Source: Varroa destructor (Eukaryota; Arthropoda; Arachnida; Mesostigmata; Varroidae). Taken from it: a stretch of DNA of 64,000 nucleotides. Position 1 is the stretch's first letter. Each line of letters starts with the position of its first letter. A model generated the notes under the pieces. It saw only the letters and a list, made by a program, of their open reading frames with translations, had not been told where the DNA came from and searched no databases. The stretch spans positions 41,104,837 to 41,168,836 of the forward strand of contig NW_019211455.1 of assembly GCF_002443255.2 (NCBI RefSeq). Direction: 5' to 3'. This document shows positions 40,501 to 53,701 of this stretch, piece after piece. The position numbers and the translations under genes are program-made.

Positions 40501-43500
40501 AAACATTAAGAGCTATCCTCTACCCGTGAACGCGGGCAGGAAACGCTAAAGGACTAGCAAGCTATCGCGAGAGCTATCGAGTCCTGCAACGAGCCCGACT
40601 GCACTTGAATAAGGGTAGCACGCAATATGAACTAATGTTAGTAGATGTCAGCACGTGCGCGCACGCATCGACTACGCTGCGAGCAAAAAAGAGCAACAGA
40701 AAGTGAATTGAACATCAACAGGCCCGCGGCCCGCGCGAAACCAGTTTGTCGCAACGAGCGCCGGCAAAACCTATAAGGCTATATGGAATGTCTATGATGA
40801 GGTTCAGTCGGAAACAACGATGCTTGCAGACGTCGTAGGATAACATAGAAGCAAAGAAGAAATAGAAAAATACCTCAAAACAGATAATGCCTTACGAAAC
40901 CCATGGCTGCCGCTTTCAAATGCCGATAGAAGGATGACTAGGCGCTGATGGCAGTCGTCATACGAGTTTCAGCCGGTCGTGGACTAAAGCAAGAATGTAT
41001 GGTCATATGATACTGTAGTCTAGCGACAATAACGGCCACGGTACCAATAAATGGACAAACAAAGAAGAGATGTCGAGCCATAGACAGCCGCATGGTGTCG
41101 CAGTGGTACAGTGGTTCCGTAAGAGGATGCGAAAAGAAAATGAGATATGCAAAGTACCATAAAATCGAGCTCACACTAATTCAGTCTAAGTGGACATCCC
41201 TACTAAGTATAAAAAGACCAAATTATAACGGATGGCATCGAATGGTAAATCAAGGGCACATGAGAAAATAGATCTCGGCCGTGAAGTGATTCTGATATAA
41301 CGTTGGAACTAAGGAATTTCAATTGGGCCTTTTTACCTGATCGGAACAAATGCTTAGTTCGAAAAGCGAGACAGTCAAAAATAGAGCGTGTCTAATCGCA
41401 CTTGATTGAAGCAATAGCAGTTTGATGGCTGTGACTGGTTTTCTACAGTCGCCTACTAATACGTGTCCTTTCTATTTATCACCACTTCTAGTATGGCTAA
41501 ATTTAAAAAAATCGTCTAATCTACGCGTCTCGGCATTAACTTTACGTGAATTTATTAGCAGGGCAATAAACTGACGCTGGTTGTGCTATGCCAACTATGA
41601 ATAATCCAAAAATGAGCCCCTTCCAGGACGAATCTTGTAGGTCATAGGCCGTTTTGCGACTCGATTTGCAAAACAACCCTACCCGACTGATGAGGTCTGA
41701 AATTCCTTCCCGTCCCTTTGCCTTAAAGACGAGCTTTAGAGACGCATCGTGGCACTTCTATCCAGAATTATACGCACATACATAGGTACTACATTTAGTA
41801 GCTCTTAAAGAGCGACAGTCCACAGATGGATAAATGCATTCGTATATGCTTTCTTGACGTTACTATCGTGAAGGGATCGTCGTGGGAGCACTTGCCAAAA
41901 TCAGCTGCAGCATCGTCAAATGATTCCCTGGCACATTACAATATGGGAAAAAAGGCCGAGCAATTTCTACTGCCAATATAATGCCAATATATATATACTG
42001 CAATTTCTACTGCCGCCAACCACCTTCAGCATGCAAGGTTATAGGCAAACAGGGCTAGAATTCATTAAGTCGTCAGTTAGCAGGCTAGAATAGACCAATT
42101 ATCGAGAAACAGCCAAGTCCGTCCTTGTCCTAGAGGTCCATCGGACGACCTTGGTAAAGTCTGTTTTCACTTGTGTGACGTTGCGAGGACGGCGTCCATC
42201 GTGTCCAACGGATACTGATGTTGTCACGCTACCACTTGTCCGTCGCGGGTGGTAAGAGGCATTTTACAAAATGTCGGCGCGATGGTTCTGGTAAGAGTAC
42301 AAAATTATATTGCCAAGAGGGTTCCGTCAAGCCACATGAAATCAACTCGCAATGACCATTGGCTGATCACGTTACTGACCCATCTGTTTAATTATAGTAA
42401 TTGTTGTAGTGGTGGATATAGCATCTACCATCAAAGCCCACTACAAACCTTCGGTAAATGTATAAATCTTCACTAAAAAAATGTAAGTACTGTCTACGCC
42501 CAGATTCGACCCTTGGCCATTTCTGTGTCCCTTCGGTTAGTACCACGTTGCTGCCATTACATTATTATTAGTACATCATTTCGAACCGTCTCGAGTTTTA
42601 CTTAAACCTTGAGCAGTGCCAGATATTAAAACCGAAACAGTGGTAGGAATAGTAGTTATAGTACGACAGCTTTAATTTCATTCTAACTCACATAACCGTT
42701 GTTTGCGTTAGTGCGTAGTACGTTTGTCCAAACGTAAAAAGTTCAGGGTTGAAACAGTCATTTATACTGTTGTGCTTCTGCACGCAGAGAGTTCACTGTC
42801 GCTTCGTTCAGTAGACGGCTATATCATGTAGAAATAAGAGGAGGTGCTACAATTCAACAAACCTACTTTATCAAGCAGGTGTATATATATATCAAGAAAT
42901 ACGCCATGTCTCCTATCTCCACAATATGACTATCCATTGACCTGTAGGTATATACGCCTCGGCCTAGCGGATTGCGCGACTTGCTCAACGCCGTAAAAAT
43001 CTTAACTAATGCGATTTCGTGTTTTTTAAGCAATTAGTTTTGGCCCAGCCCAGGCAGCACCTGCTCGCGATGGTAGCACCTGTTCTCAGATCTAAGTAGG
43101 TCATGTTTCTTTCGTCATAAACCGATTGTGTCTGCATACAGATTTACAATCTCGGCTGTCCTGAGATGATGGATAGTGAGCTAATCTCACCTATCTCTCA
43201 CCTCGAAAAGACAACGAAGTCACATAAGGACATTGTGAATGGGCAGTCAAACCAAAGGTCAACAGAATTAAAAGCGTTGGTTGAGATTTCGCAAAAAAGA
43301 ATCGCTCATCGCAACGGTTAGATGACGTCCTAGACGGCATTTCTCCGTTGATAGCATTAGTACGTAATCCTATTATCTTTAGCACCAAAAGTGAATTCAA
43401 CATGTTCGAATATGGGTCCGGGTCATTCCATCACGTCTGTAATACGTCTTCTGCATGTGGCTTATACTCATGGAAATCAAAAACAGCTGTTTTTTCACTA

Positions 43501-46500
43501 CGACAACATAGTACGAGAGTTATGCTGCGACTAATACAGACTCATGGTAATTAATTGTTTAATGAATTAGCTCTAAGTTGAAGTATTTCTTATCTAGGGA
43601 TTCTACGCCTACCTTTCTACATTTGGCGAAGCGTGCTGATAATCTGCTTGGAATTTTACTTTGGATGCTACTGTCCTTAGACGATGTTTTATACGACTAA
43701 TGTTATGATGATAACAAATCCAGCCATTTTTCGAATACTGGCATTGATAAGTTACATGAGCTCCGACGGCGGCAGACACTTACCGGAAGATGAGCTGGCG
43801 TACGAAAGTGCCGAGTACGTTGAGGATATGCTTGGCGGGGAATATATTGTGTAGGGAGGCGGCGGCTCCCGTTGAGGCACGCCTCCCGATTGAACACTTG
43901 CAGCAGCGCCGGCAACGGCCATCTGATGACCGTGATTGCTGTGGCTTGCATACTTCTTGGCAACCGCCGCTTGAGGTTTTGGACCTTGAATAGGCGGGGG
44001 TGCCGGATGAGCGGGTCCGGGATGACGGTCCGGCCGCGGGGGTGGAGGCGGAGGCGGCTCACCCGAGGGGACATTCTTTGGATAAAGCACAGGCGCCGGC
44101 GGCTGATAATATTCGGGCGTCTGCAGCAATCTGGAATATGGAGTCAAGCAAATCGGAACGTTCGTGTAAGCATTAAAGACCCAGCGCGTAGGGTACGTTT
44201 ATGAACCAATTGCTGTCCTTTTTCGTATCATTGTACCAGCTTGCTCTATATTGACAAGATGGGTGAAGCAACGAGGCACTAAATTATGGGAATAATACGT
44301 ATGATGTTTATGTGAATCAACAAATCGGTCCCTGTGGGCAATGAAGCAACCTAGACCCTGAATTCAGCATAAACGACAGATTAATTTGTCGCATTTAGCC
44401 GAATCTGTTCCACAGTGAAATAACAATTACCGCGCGTCACATGCAAACTGAAACTTTAATCAAACAGTAACTTGGCGCCAAGCTAAGCGTCTAATTGATC
44501 CATTCTGATACTGGTCTTATTCGATTTTTATTACAGAAAGATAATTTAGAAGCTGTTTTCGTTCGCTACTCTAAATTAATCTGTTAGGAACCTTTCTGAA
44601 CAACATGAAATATATCACGTCGACCCATTTCTTCAAGTATCAGAAAGCAATATGGCTTACATGCGCGCACCAATCTGTCGTGCTTCGTCTACCTCTTTTC
44701 TAGATTCAATCAATCAATAGCCAATGCAAAAGCGACGAAACTCGGACAATGGAAATTCCGCTGACGTTAACGCTCCATTTCAGACGGTCATTAACGAAGA
44801 CGCTTGAATCTTGTTGTGTAACGAGGACGGGCATGGCGCGCTACTGGCTACACAAGATCAAGATTCATGTCATACAACCATAGCGGAATCAGTGGAGAAA
44901 ATGCATACATTCACTTTCTGATTGGGAAACCTATCCTATTTCCAGGTTAGACATAGTCCCTGTGACGAAAACACTCGACATACACACACGTACACACAGA
45001 TAATTCACACCCTGTACACTACACCGGAACGTCGAGTTACTCCAATGACAGATCACCAACCATTGTCTAGAAGTTAGCGCTGTTAATAATAAAATAGTGG
45101 CTTATATAATGCTTACGTACTTAATCACAATGGGTGGACTACAAGAATCTGTATACGAGTAGATAACCTTCATATTGACGAGCGATCTCTGCGAAACAAA
45201 TAGCCACTGTCCTTTTGGCAAGAGCGCCTATTAAAGCATTCCGTGATCGGCCCCCACGTCGTGTACGATGTTCTTTGCTTCGTTAACTTCGGCTCAGCCA
45301 CCGTATAACTCCAGTTATAACTCAAATGATAACTGACGATCTGCTGCGACAAACCTGCTTGGAGCACTTTGTCGGTATTGTTCTATCGCTCTGTAAGATG
45401 CCAAATTTCATGAGACCGTTTCAGACTATTGTGTGTGATCATCCTACTGCAAACCTCATCTAGGGGCAACAGCGCTCCTCCATAATTTCAATGACACTTG
45501 TTTGCTTTACACTCGTCCCGAGTTTCGAGTTTTCCGTTTAGCAATGAAGAACTACCTGCAATCGACCCGCAAATGATTTGAATCACACATGGGTTCCGCT
45601 CATTGACCGATATCGCTTTCGTGCTCTTCGCCACGAAGGAACTGACAAACCATTACGAAGCTGTACAGCAGAACAATTCAATGGCAGTCGGTAACACGCA
45701 ACTGGTACTTAGGTGCTCTACAAACACAACAAGATTTCTCTTTGTTATACTGCAGCGCTTCGTCGAAACGTCTAGGTACCGTTGCTATGCCACCGCTATT
45801 GCCGCACTACGGTACCATTTCTAGCGAACCATAGCACTGATATGTTTAATTCTGCGTTGAAATCTGTCGTGCGTATCGCTCAAGGCGGCTTGGGATATTC
45901 CGATCGAAGATGTCGTTCAGATTAACAGAGTAGATAGAATAAGAAAAGTAAGCCAACCCTCTGAAGGGTGCGTAATTGATGAAAACAATAAGTGCATGGA
46001 CGGTACCGATCCAACATCCAATCGAACCATCTACCGAAAGCTCACGAGCCCTCTTTACTTCCACTTTTTTCGTTTAATACTATTCTACACAGTTGTATCA
46101 TCCCTGCTTCGAACAACGATGCGAGATGTAGCCCTTGCCAAAAAGAGAGGTACGGCAAACGAGGCGCTACTAACGTGACCAACCGTTTGTCAGACCAACG
46201 GCCCGAATATCGGCGCCTGCTCAGTCTCTCTTTGCCTACCACCGCAGAGCGCAAACTGACAGACTATCTATGAGGTATCTATGCCTATTACTGTCTCCTT
46301 CTACGCGAGCCTCTACTCAGAAACTTTACAATTTCTGTGGCCTGAACCCCCCTCCCCCCCCGCCTGCCTTATTACTTCCCTTTTGCACAGCTTTTCCTTC
46401 TCCGAGAGGAAAGCTTGTCTGAGGTTTAGCAACTGTGCGCGGTTCCCTGTAGGATAACATCGCGCAGAAACAACGTATGTTTATGAGTCGTCCCAAAATG

Positions 46501-49500
46501 AACCCTCTGCCTGTCGAAGTCATTGTATACATACGCCAACGTCGAAGTGGCTACCGATACCCGCCTAGAACCACTCGCCGGCACCCGGTTAGCGAAAGTG
46601 ACTGGTTTTCAAACCAAAGCGGTAACAGACAGCGGTCCGAGGCAGAACTCGCAAGTACTCTTGCTATTTGCTGCCGTAAGAGAGGCCAAAGGTACGCAGG
46701 GCCTGACAGGGCCTTCTCTTTACTGTTTCAGGCACTAACGAGTGAGAGGAGGTCACCGAGAGAGAGAAGCAGAGAACGCGAGCGTTTGCGTGAAAGTGGA
46801 CAACCAAAGAACTCGTAGCTACGCTGCTGTGGCCGGTTTACAGGAACGCAGACGACGAAGATGAAGCTACGAGGAATCCGAGAAGTCATCACCGTCAGCA
46901 TGTACATAGTCTTTGCTGAGGTCGTCATTGGTGCTGCTGCTGCTGGTCGAATTTCACTCGTTTCTTGGGCTGACCTCATTCGCGGTGTAGCCACCAAGAT
47001 CGCCATCCAGAACGATGATGATAAAGACGAATCGCAGACGAACAAGACACCGAAAGACGGCAGCACCAGCAGCCGCAGTAACAATTACTAGAACGTGTCG
47101 CTGCTGCTGTCGTAACAGTAAACGTTACACGCATATACTTCCACACTCTTCTAGGTTATTCAGTATTGCACCGTCGACGCGAACCATTTCTAGCTGCTAC
47201 ATATGCACCGATACAGCTGTTTAGTTTGTAGTACGGTAGATGTACGCGCGAGCTTACGCGTGTCTGTGTAGGTAGGTACATTGCGTTGTGTCGATGCCAA
47301 GCAACGCCTTAGTATCAGTCAGCATTCATAAGGCCAGCATCTGCCCTAGCCAGAGAGATCTACGCCACAAAAAAAATCTCAGAGCAAACACAACGAGAGA
47401 TCGTCAGCAGATCACGCGCAGGTCAGTGCAGCGCGGCCAAGAAAAGCGAAGAATATTGTTGCAATAGAGAACGCACGAGCAGCTGCACCAGTCAGGAACA
47501 GTTGCTGCTATCGCAAGCTGAGAAAGAGCGACGAAGTGCGCAATCGTAGCTTCGGGAATGTGTGGAATCCCAGGCAGGCAGCGGACCGCGATGTAACTAC
47601 AGAAAAGGGTAGGATTTAAGGCCGAGAGGTCTCTTCGACCATAGCCGAAAATAATGATGGTAAAAACGTGCGCCTTGACGCAAGGAAGAGCCAACCGAAT
47701 GACTTAATAATAATAGCTAACAATAGTGTAACACGTTAGTACCTGTGTACTAGAAATGGGTCGGTATGAAAGGAGTTATTTGTCAGTACGCATAATTACT
47801 ATGCGGACATCATATGAGGTTATGCTGATCCTGAACGAAAACCTACACACAGCACAAACCCCGTGCGAGTTCGAGCATGGCGGGTACGACGCCGGGAGAA
47901 ACAATCGATACTACGAAGTAGAACAGAGCGGTATTTATCCTACGAAAACAGGTCGATTTTCTTTCAGCAGACGCCGTACGTTTTTTATATTATGGTATAT
48001 CAAACACTGCGTTTTGTGAATACCGATACAATACATGAAAACATAGAAGTAGAACGGCATGAGCACACGTCATTATTTCGTAATACGGCGGGAAGGACGG
48101 ACCGAATTTTGACCATTTGTGAACGAAGAGTGAGATGTCTCTCCAATGGCCCAGGGATAACTGCCCGATTAGCAATTACAAAGTAAGTGTAAGGTTCAGT
48201 TCCAAGAAAGCATGCTTCAGGTCTCACGTGCACCTTTTATGGGATCAATCGAAGTAATATAAGGCAAATATTACTGATTTGATGAGAACGAAGATCTCAT
48301 AGCTTCTCTCTTTTTGCGCTAGAGCATTAATTTAAGTCTGTATATTCTACACAAATCCCCCAAAATCAGCAGGTCGGTTAAATTTTGATTAACCTACTTC
48401 ACAATGAAGAGACCTGCATATGAGATTGGTAAGCAGACTAACAGACAAAACGTATCTGGCTGGGGTAAGGTGCTAATGCGAGCATGAACATTTTTTCGTT
48501 GCATATCGATGCAAAGTGGGAACTTCCAACTTAAAACAGCTAAACAATGTCTAGGCGTAAGTGCATTGCTTCGAACTACCAGAGCCCCGCCGTCGATCGA
48601 ACCTGCACTAAAGTCTGTTTTAAAATTAAATCATTGGAAGCAATAGCGGGACTGTCAACGTATGTCCGGCCTGGGTCTTGATTATCAAAAAAGTCGACCA
48701 CACAAAAATCGATCTCTCACGGTTTTAAACTCATCTGATCAATCACGATACTGCGCTATTCCAGCCGCACAATGTAAGAAAGCCTGTTATCTCAAGCTAC
48801 GAAATACGCAACCGGATGCGTCTAAATACTGATCGCGTCGTGTAGGAAAATTATTTTTCCTCTTCTGTTGTTAGCGTCTTTCTTTACGTTATCGTCCTGC
48901 TCTAGAGACTTGAAGCGGTTTAGAGATCTTTGCCCGCACCCAGTTTATACGCCTAACATTTACCAATATCACGCCACAAACAATTAAGCCTTTCCCAGCC
49001 AGCCGACGAAGCAGCCTGAATCGTTCAAAAAGCTGAATACGTCACTATTTCAATAAGTACTCTATTTCGAAATAAACCTTTCCAGACAGTAGCATCACTA
49101 TTAGATGCCATTAGCAGGGGTTCTTTTTCAAGGGGAATAGGTCTGCGCCTTAACTACCGCTGCATTACGATGACTCGCTGTGTTGCCCACCACGTGCGCT
49201 GCGATCCCGCCCGCGGGTAGGCATAGGTCTTTGCGTTACAATGGTACGTGACCGGCGCCGTCTACAGAGTGTACGCAAAGCACTCGTTTGGCGGCGCCTG
49301 TGTAGGCTTTACAACTGTTATGATGTAGCTGTAAACGAATATTGCTGGCTGAATAAATGGTTCAAATTTTTTACTTCTAATTACGCTACTGTCGCTTTAG
49401 TTAGTCATTGCTACTTCAGAAGGCCGGCGGCGATCCTCCTCGTCGCAGCACAATAGAAACCGCACTGATGTTTGTCTACGTCGGGTCCCAAACCTCGACT

Positions 49501-52500
49501 CCATCACCTCATCGCGAAATGTCCTTAAGTTGAGCAGAGGTGAACACGTTACCACTACGCCATGATGGGAACAGCTTCCGCTGGCTGAGCGAGTCGCGCT
49601 CGTGTTAACCGTGACAAAAGCTTATGCGACCGCCGATACCGCTGCTGTTGCTAGTTCGGCGGATATGATCGTAGGATGTGACTCGAGCAGTTAGATAGAT
49701 AAACGGGCGTAGACCAGGGGCGGTCGGCTGTTGTAATGGTAGTAGCTGTGCTGGTGGGGCGCGCTGCGAGGCGCTGTTCAATGCTGGCTCTTTCTTCTTG
49801 GCCGAGAGTAGTGATGCCAACGGCCATAGCAGTGATGCCTGCAGCAGCAGCTCGTAATGCCATCGACTTGCCGGCAGGAATTTTTCCGTTCATCATCGTT
49901 GGATTTACACGGCTATTCAATTTGAATAGCAACGGCCCGAAAACGACAGAAGGACAAAAACAGGTTTAGGGGGGAAGTTCGCAAACAATAGAAATCGATG
50001 GAGAGACAAGCGAATACAGGAATACAGGATGGCACCTAGGTAGACAGTGGGCATTTGCATCTACATAGATCGCGTTCAGCACCAAACAAATAGTAGACAG
50101 TTAGAGGGACGTTGGATACACTCGACGGCATGCGGTAGCGATGGAAATAACGGCACTTAAGGGCGGACAGCATGGTGCGACTATTGCTAAGGATTCGGAG
50201 ATCGAAGATCAGCGGTCAGAAAGGCGGTAAAATAAAAATTGGCTGAGATCGAGAGAGATGGGGAGATCGCTAAAATGCTGCTAGATGGAAAACTCAGACG
50301 TTGGAAAAAGATAAACCGAGAAAAATAAAACTAATTGCAGATACAAATTTACTAGCAATTTTTCAGCAACTTCAAATATATCGAGGCATTGTCAAATGCA
50401 GGTAAATGGCCGGAGATCATTGATTAGTTTGGTCGCTGATTATCTTGAGCTTCATCATCGCGGGAGGAAGAAAGAAAACTACGAACTTGAAGCAAGTTGA
50501 ATACTACAATTTATATTAAGCGATGCCTGATAGTTGGCTTCATTTGCGTTCGAAATAAGACAATTGAAAATGCTGTTTAAAAGAAGGGTCCGAGGTATGA
50601 GATACTTTTTTTTTTAAAGAAACGCGCGTAACATTGCACGCTATTAAAAGGTCCTGCTGAACGCAAATATTATATTTGTCCTTCTTTCCTGTTGAATTAC
50701 TGAGGTTAGGTGCTCCTGATTCTGTTGCATTAAATTGAAGAATTTCACAGTGTTTACTTCGAATAACAAACAGCTCGAAAGATATCACTGATTCTCTACA
50801 GATCGAGAGAGCGTGAATGTCTTATGCCCACGCGAATTGGCCACCTTATCAGGTAACTGCTCCGAAAGTAGCGGTTGTACATCATGAGAAAAATACAAAG
50901 GGTATTGAATAGGCAATATCTTTTTGGGTCAAAGACGAGAATAGATACGACCTACCTAATTACTAAGATTGCTAAATCACCTGATGGAACATCGCACGGT
51001 TCTTTAAAACTTCTTAATCTCCCGTTAGAAGGAACGCGTAACAAGCTAGAAATGTTATAACTATAAAGCCATTGGTTAGCTGGGTGAAATCGTTCGGCCA
51101 ATAAAAACAATGCCAGCTTCATCAAAAGTCTTGATCAAACTAACTTTAGCCGAACTCAAGGCAAGTATTCTTCTCATGTAGCCACCTAAGTTTTAGTCCC
51201 AACTATTGCTTGAAGTCAATTCGTCTCATATATTTAGGAATATTACATTCCGTTGGGATCAGCATGTTTTTATATCTTTGACTATTCTGTAATCTACTTT
51301 GTTGATATATGGCCGTGCATGATCGCCACGAACAACCGTTAGTTAGCCTGGTAACGGTAGGCTTTCTAGGCGTTAGCTATATCAACATCGAGCTACGATT
51401 TAGAGAGTTTCAACTAAATCACCCCCTGCTTTCAGGACGAGACGGCCGCAAGCTCCGTCCGGTTTAGGACAACTATTTGTTCCTAGTCCAACCAACCTTG
51501 GAGGATCTGGAAGGATGCTACGGGTCGAAGGCGATGACTCCACGCCACTGTCGCTTGCTGCGCTATTGGCGCTACTCGATGTTGTAGCGCAGTTTGGTAC
51601 CGTAACGGGTAATTTCTCCCATAACGGGGTACCAGTTGGATCAGGCGTCACCGACGCGAGTCGAAGAGCCTTAAGTCCGAGTAGAGCGCTCTGGTTAGCC
51701 GCACGCTGCTGCTGAAACGCCGCCGCTCCATTGGTAAGACTTGAAAGTCGCTCGTCTGATTGAGACGGCTGTTCCGGCGGAAGACGCGCTGGAGGTTTAC
51801 GAGGACCGCATGAATGTGAACGCTGTACAATTTCCTGTGACGAAGGAACAGAAAGATTAAGCAAAACAACATAATGTCAAAGGAATAAGGGTCAAAACCT
51901 CCAAAACAAGCTAGCTGTTAGCCATACCGCCTCAGATAACAGGACAGTCTTCTAGTGAAGGTTAGATATTAGCTAAAGAATAATTGTTTTTAGAATATAT
52001 TTCTGGCTAGAAGATAAAGCTTAGTCAGCGCTATATACATTTGTGTATGCTTCCGAGGTCGAACTGAAGCTTGCATTTTTTTCTACAAAAGATTTCGGTG
52101 TTTAAGTCACAAGCCAAGAACGCGTACCACTTGAAAACTCTATATTTCTGCTGAATATCGTCGCGAAACTTGTTTACTTGTATCAGTCCTTTAATGGAAA
52201 TTGGAATTTAAGCAAAATTTGCGACAATCCGGTGTGGTTCAGTATTTATTCACTTTTGTTTTGTTAGCCGCGACGAATGCCGTAAACCATGGAAATAATT
52301 ACTGCGCTATACGCCACACAATTTCGATCATTTAGCGGTGAAAGACACTAGAGTTCTTAGCGTGTTGAACGCCATTTTAGCTTAAAATCGCAGAATATCC
52401 AGCCGCCAGTGATAACGCACCGTGACCAGAAATCAAGTAAAGCGTTTGTGGTTATTTGCCAAGCTGGGTTTGATACAACTTAGATAATACCACGCAGGCG

Positions 52501-53701
52501 TAACAGTTGCTCATCGTTTAACATTACTACATTCAAATTAGTAGTAGTAGTTTCTACAACTTTCGGAAATTGATGTTTTTTTTGGAACCTGCGTTTTCTC
52601 ATGGAAGATTCACTTAAAAATTAACTTTCAGGTTTGCATTAATCGTTTTGATACCGGCTTACGCCAAACTGAATTTATTATAGCGTTATGAAAAAACCGT
52701 CACAGACAGTTTTGTCGACCGTATCTTTGAGATCATTATTCTTGCCATCATTTCAGTGAACGTAATAAAGTGTTTCCGCCGTTCTGTGAGTATAATAAAC
52801 ATGTCAGTGCACAATGTGTTCTTCGGCACGAATGACTGAAGGCAGGCTTAACATGAACGCAGTTCACTCCTATTTCAATTTACCAGAGCTAATTTATATT
52901 TACGGTATTTTATTATACGATACTAGATAAATATCCGCACTAGGAGCCATAGTCAACTAGCAATACAGAAGAACAAACGGACAGGGCTTACAACTTGGCC
53001 ATGTATTCGAATACAAGTCAAGACCTTCATCAGAGTAGTTTCATCTTTTTTTTCAATCAGGGCGTCCTTTCATCTTTTTTTTTTACCAGTTACCAAGAAG
53101 CATCACTAAAACTAACAAACAAGCGCAAAAGGCCATTCATTTTTCATAAATAAAATTCAAATTTTTTCAAATATTTCCTCCTTGCAAATATTTTTCCTGT
53201 GATATTTACCGGTGGTCGAACTGGTGTTTTCTGAGGCAACGCACTGAAGGCCGAATATCCATAGCTCGATTCCGAGGCCGTTGATGAGGCGGAGCTCATT
53301 TCGCTTCGTTTCACGGAGTGCAGATGATGTTGGGATGACTGTTGATGCGGCTGACCCTGTCCAACTCCTGGAACCCCAACGCCAACTTGCATATGATGAT
53401 GAATCTGCAGTTGCTCCTGTTGGTTGGCGAACGGCTCGAGACTGTTGCGAATTTGCTGGAGCGCCATCATCCGGTACTCCTTCGGATGGGACGTGTTCGA
53501 CGCGGCCGAGTTAGGCCGCTCGCGCTCCGGGGGCTCGGATGCCCCCGGAAGCGCAGGTAGGGGCCGGGGCATAGATTCCCCTAACCCCTTAACTGCGATC
53601 CGGGCAACACAATCGCTGGCAGCTGCTACCACGAGCCCGAGTCGCGATCCAAAAACAACAGCTCCCAGCAGTCGCCGACAGCGAAAGTGTGCTCGTCGCA
53701 T
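33626..53701 (-). CDS. wts: Warts/LATS Ser/Thr kinase, 7 coding exons
   Basis: Core Hippo-pathway kinase of the NDR/LATS AGC family. With Mob as tumour suppressor (Mats) it phosphorylates Yorkie/YAP and keeps it in the cytoplasm. Exons (minus): 53701-53210, 51834-51497, 44130-43784, 38444-38134, 37881-37053, 35538-34744, 34557-33626. All phases agree and give 1347 aa. Visible: an N-terminal LATS block ([12 protein letters not shown], 80-91), PPxY motifs at 367-370, 552-555, 559-562 and 692-695 for WW-domain partners, a MOB-binding helix region (about 880-942), Gly loop 951-959, Lys974, Glu993, HRD Asp1068, DFG Asp1086, activation-loop Ser1145, hydrophobic-motif Thr1309 and a C-terminal VYV. 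An in-frame TAG lies 12 nt before the first ATG. A second ATG at 53572 would give 1304 aa. The length fits insect Warts and vertebrate LATS1. Confidence 0.95.
34744..35538 (-). CDS. wts: wts exon 6 (MOB-binding region and kinase N-lobe)
   Basis: Acceptor TTACTTTCAG|GAAC; donor [29 protein letters not shown] is the NDR/LATS helix that binds MOB. The kinase N-lobe follows: [15 protein letters not shown] with the ATP-binding Lys, [20 protein letters not shown] and the hinge [10 protein letters not shown]. Confidence 0.95.
35539..37052 (-). other. wts intron 5
   Basis: 1.5 kb. A minus-strand 119-codon frame at 36223-36582 has no family pattern and no fitting splice phase. Nothing else seen. Confidence 0.6.
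37053..37881 (-). CDS. wts: wts exon 5 (three PPxY motifs)
   Basis: Acceptor TTTTTGCAG|AAG; donor CAAG|GTAGGA. Low-complexity Pro/Ser/Ala-rich, with PPPY, PPAY and PPSY motifs. The open frame continues about 55 codons past the donor, but the next exon's phase and sequence support the donor. Confidence 0.88.
38134..38444 (-). CDS. wts: wts exon 4
   Basis: Acceptor ACTTGGTTAG|GTGG; donor CAG|GTTAGT. Ends [20 protein letters not shown], the LATS-conserved block that continues as [10 protein letters not shown] at the start of exon 5. Confidence 0.88.
38445..43783 (-). other. wts intron 3
   Basis: 5.3 kb, no second gene seen. A GC-richer patch with a CCG-triplet run lies at about 39680-39760. 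A SINE-like element lies near 42.5 kb, and a 15-bp direct repeat (GCAATTTCTACTGCC) at 41960-41974 and 42000-42014. Confidence 0.6.
42485..42565 (-). mobile_element. Degenerate tRNA-derived SINE-like element
   Basis: On minus, a box-A-like AATGGCAGCAACGTGGTA, then a box-B-like GGGTCGAATCTGGGCGTAGA and the tail CAGTACTTACATTTTTT. Box B and the GCGTAGACA word match the 49.5 kb element. Confidence 0.45.
43784..44130 (-). CDS. wts: wts exon 3 (first PPxY)
   Basis: Acceptor CATATTCCAG|ATTG; donor TCCG|GTAAGT. Proline-rich, with a polyproline run and [11 protein letters not shown], the PPxY motif for Yorkie-type WW domains. Confidence 0.88.
48530..48625 (+). mobile_element. Degenerate tRNA-derived SINE-like element
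   Basis: Contains ACAATGTCTAGGCGTAAGTG, a box-B-like GTCGATCGAACC and the tail ACTAAAGTCTGTTTTAAAA, in the same order as the 9.7 kb element. Confidence 0.38.
49490..49575 (-). mobile_element. tRNA-derived SINE-like element
   Basis: On minus it begins with the box-A-like TGGCGTAGTGGTAACGTG and has GTTCACCTCTGCTCAACTTA, a degenerate box B near GAGTCGAGGTTTGGGACCCG and the tail ACGTAGACAAACATC. It is one of the best-preserved copies in the window. Confidence 0.5.
51497..51834 (-). CDS. wts: wts exon 2
   Basis: Acceptor CGTCACAG|GAAATT. The donor CCAAG|GTTGGT is not ideal, but it is the candidate whose phase (2) fits exon 3. Encodes a disordered Ser/Pro region starting [15 protein letters not shown]. 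Confidence 0.75.
51835..53209 (-). other. wts intron 1 (between coding exons 1 and 2)
   Basis: 1.4 kb AT-rich DNA, nothing else seen. Confidence 0.6.
53210..53701 (-). CDS. wts: wts exon 1 (N-terminus)
   Basis: Donor CCG|GTAAAT, phase 0. Holds the LATS-conserved [16 protein letters not shown] block, a Gln/His-rich stretch and QKTPVRPP at the end. Neither ATG (53701 or 53572) has a strong context. The first 43 residues look less conserved, so the start may be the [11 protein letters not shown]et. Confidence 0.88.

Larger units (their letters stand above)
44131..51496 (-). other. wts intron 2
   Basis: 7.4 kb, no supported gene. GC-richer, triplet-rich patches at about 46.3-47.7 kb and 49.6-49.9 kb could be alternative first exons or regulatory DNA (inference only). 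SINE-like elements lie near 48.6 and 49.5 kb. Confidence 0.5.
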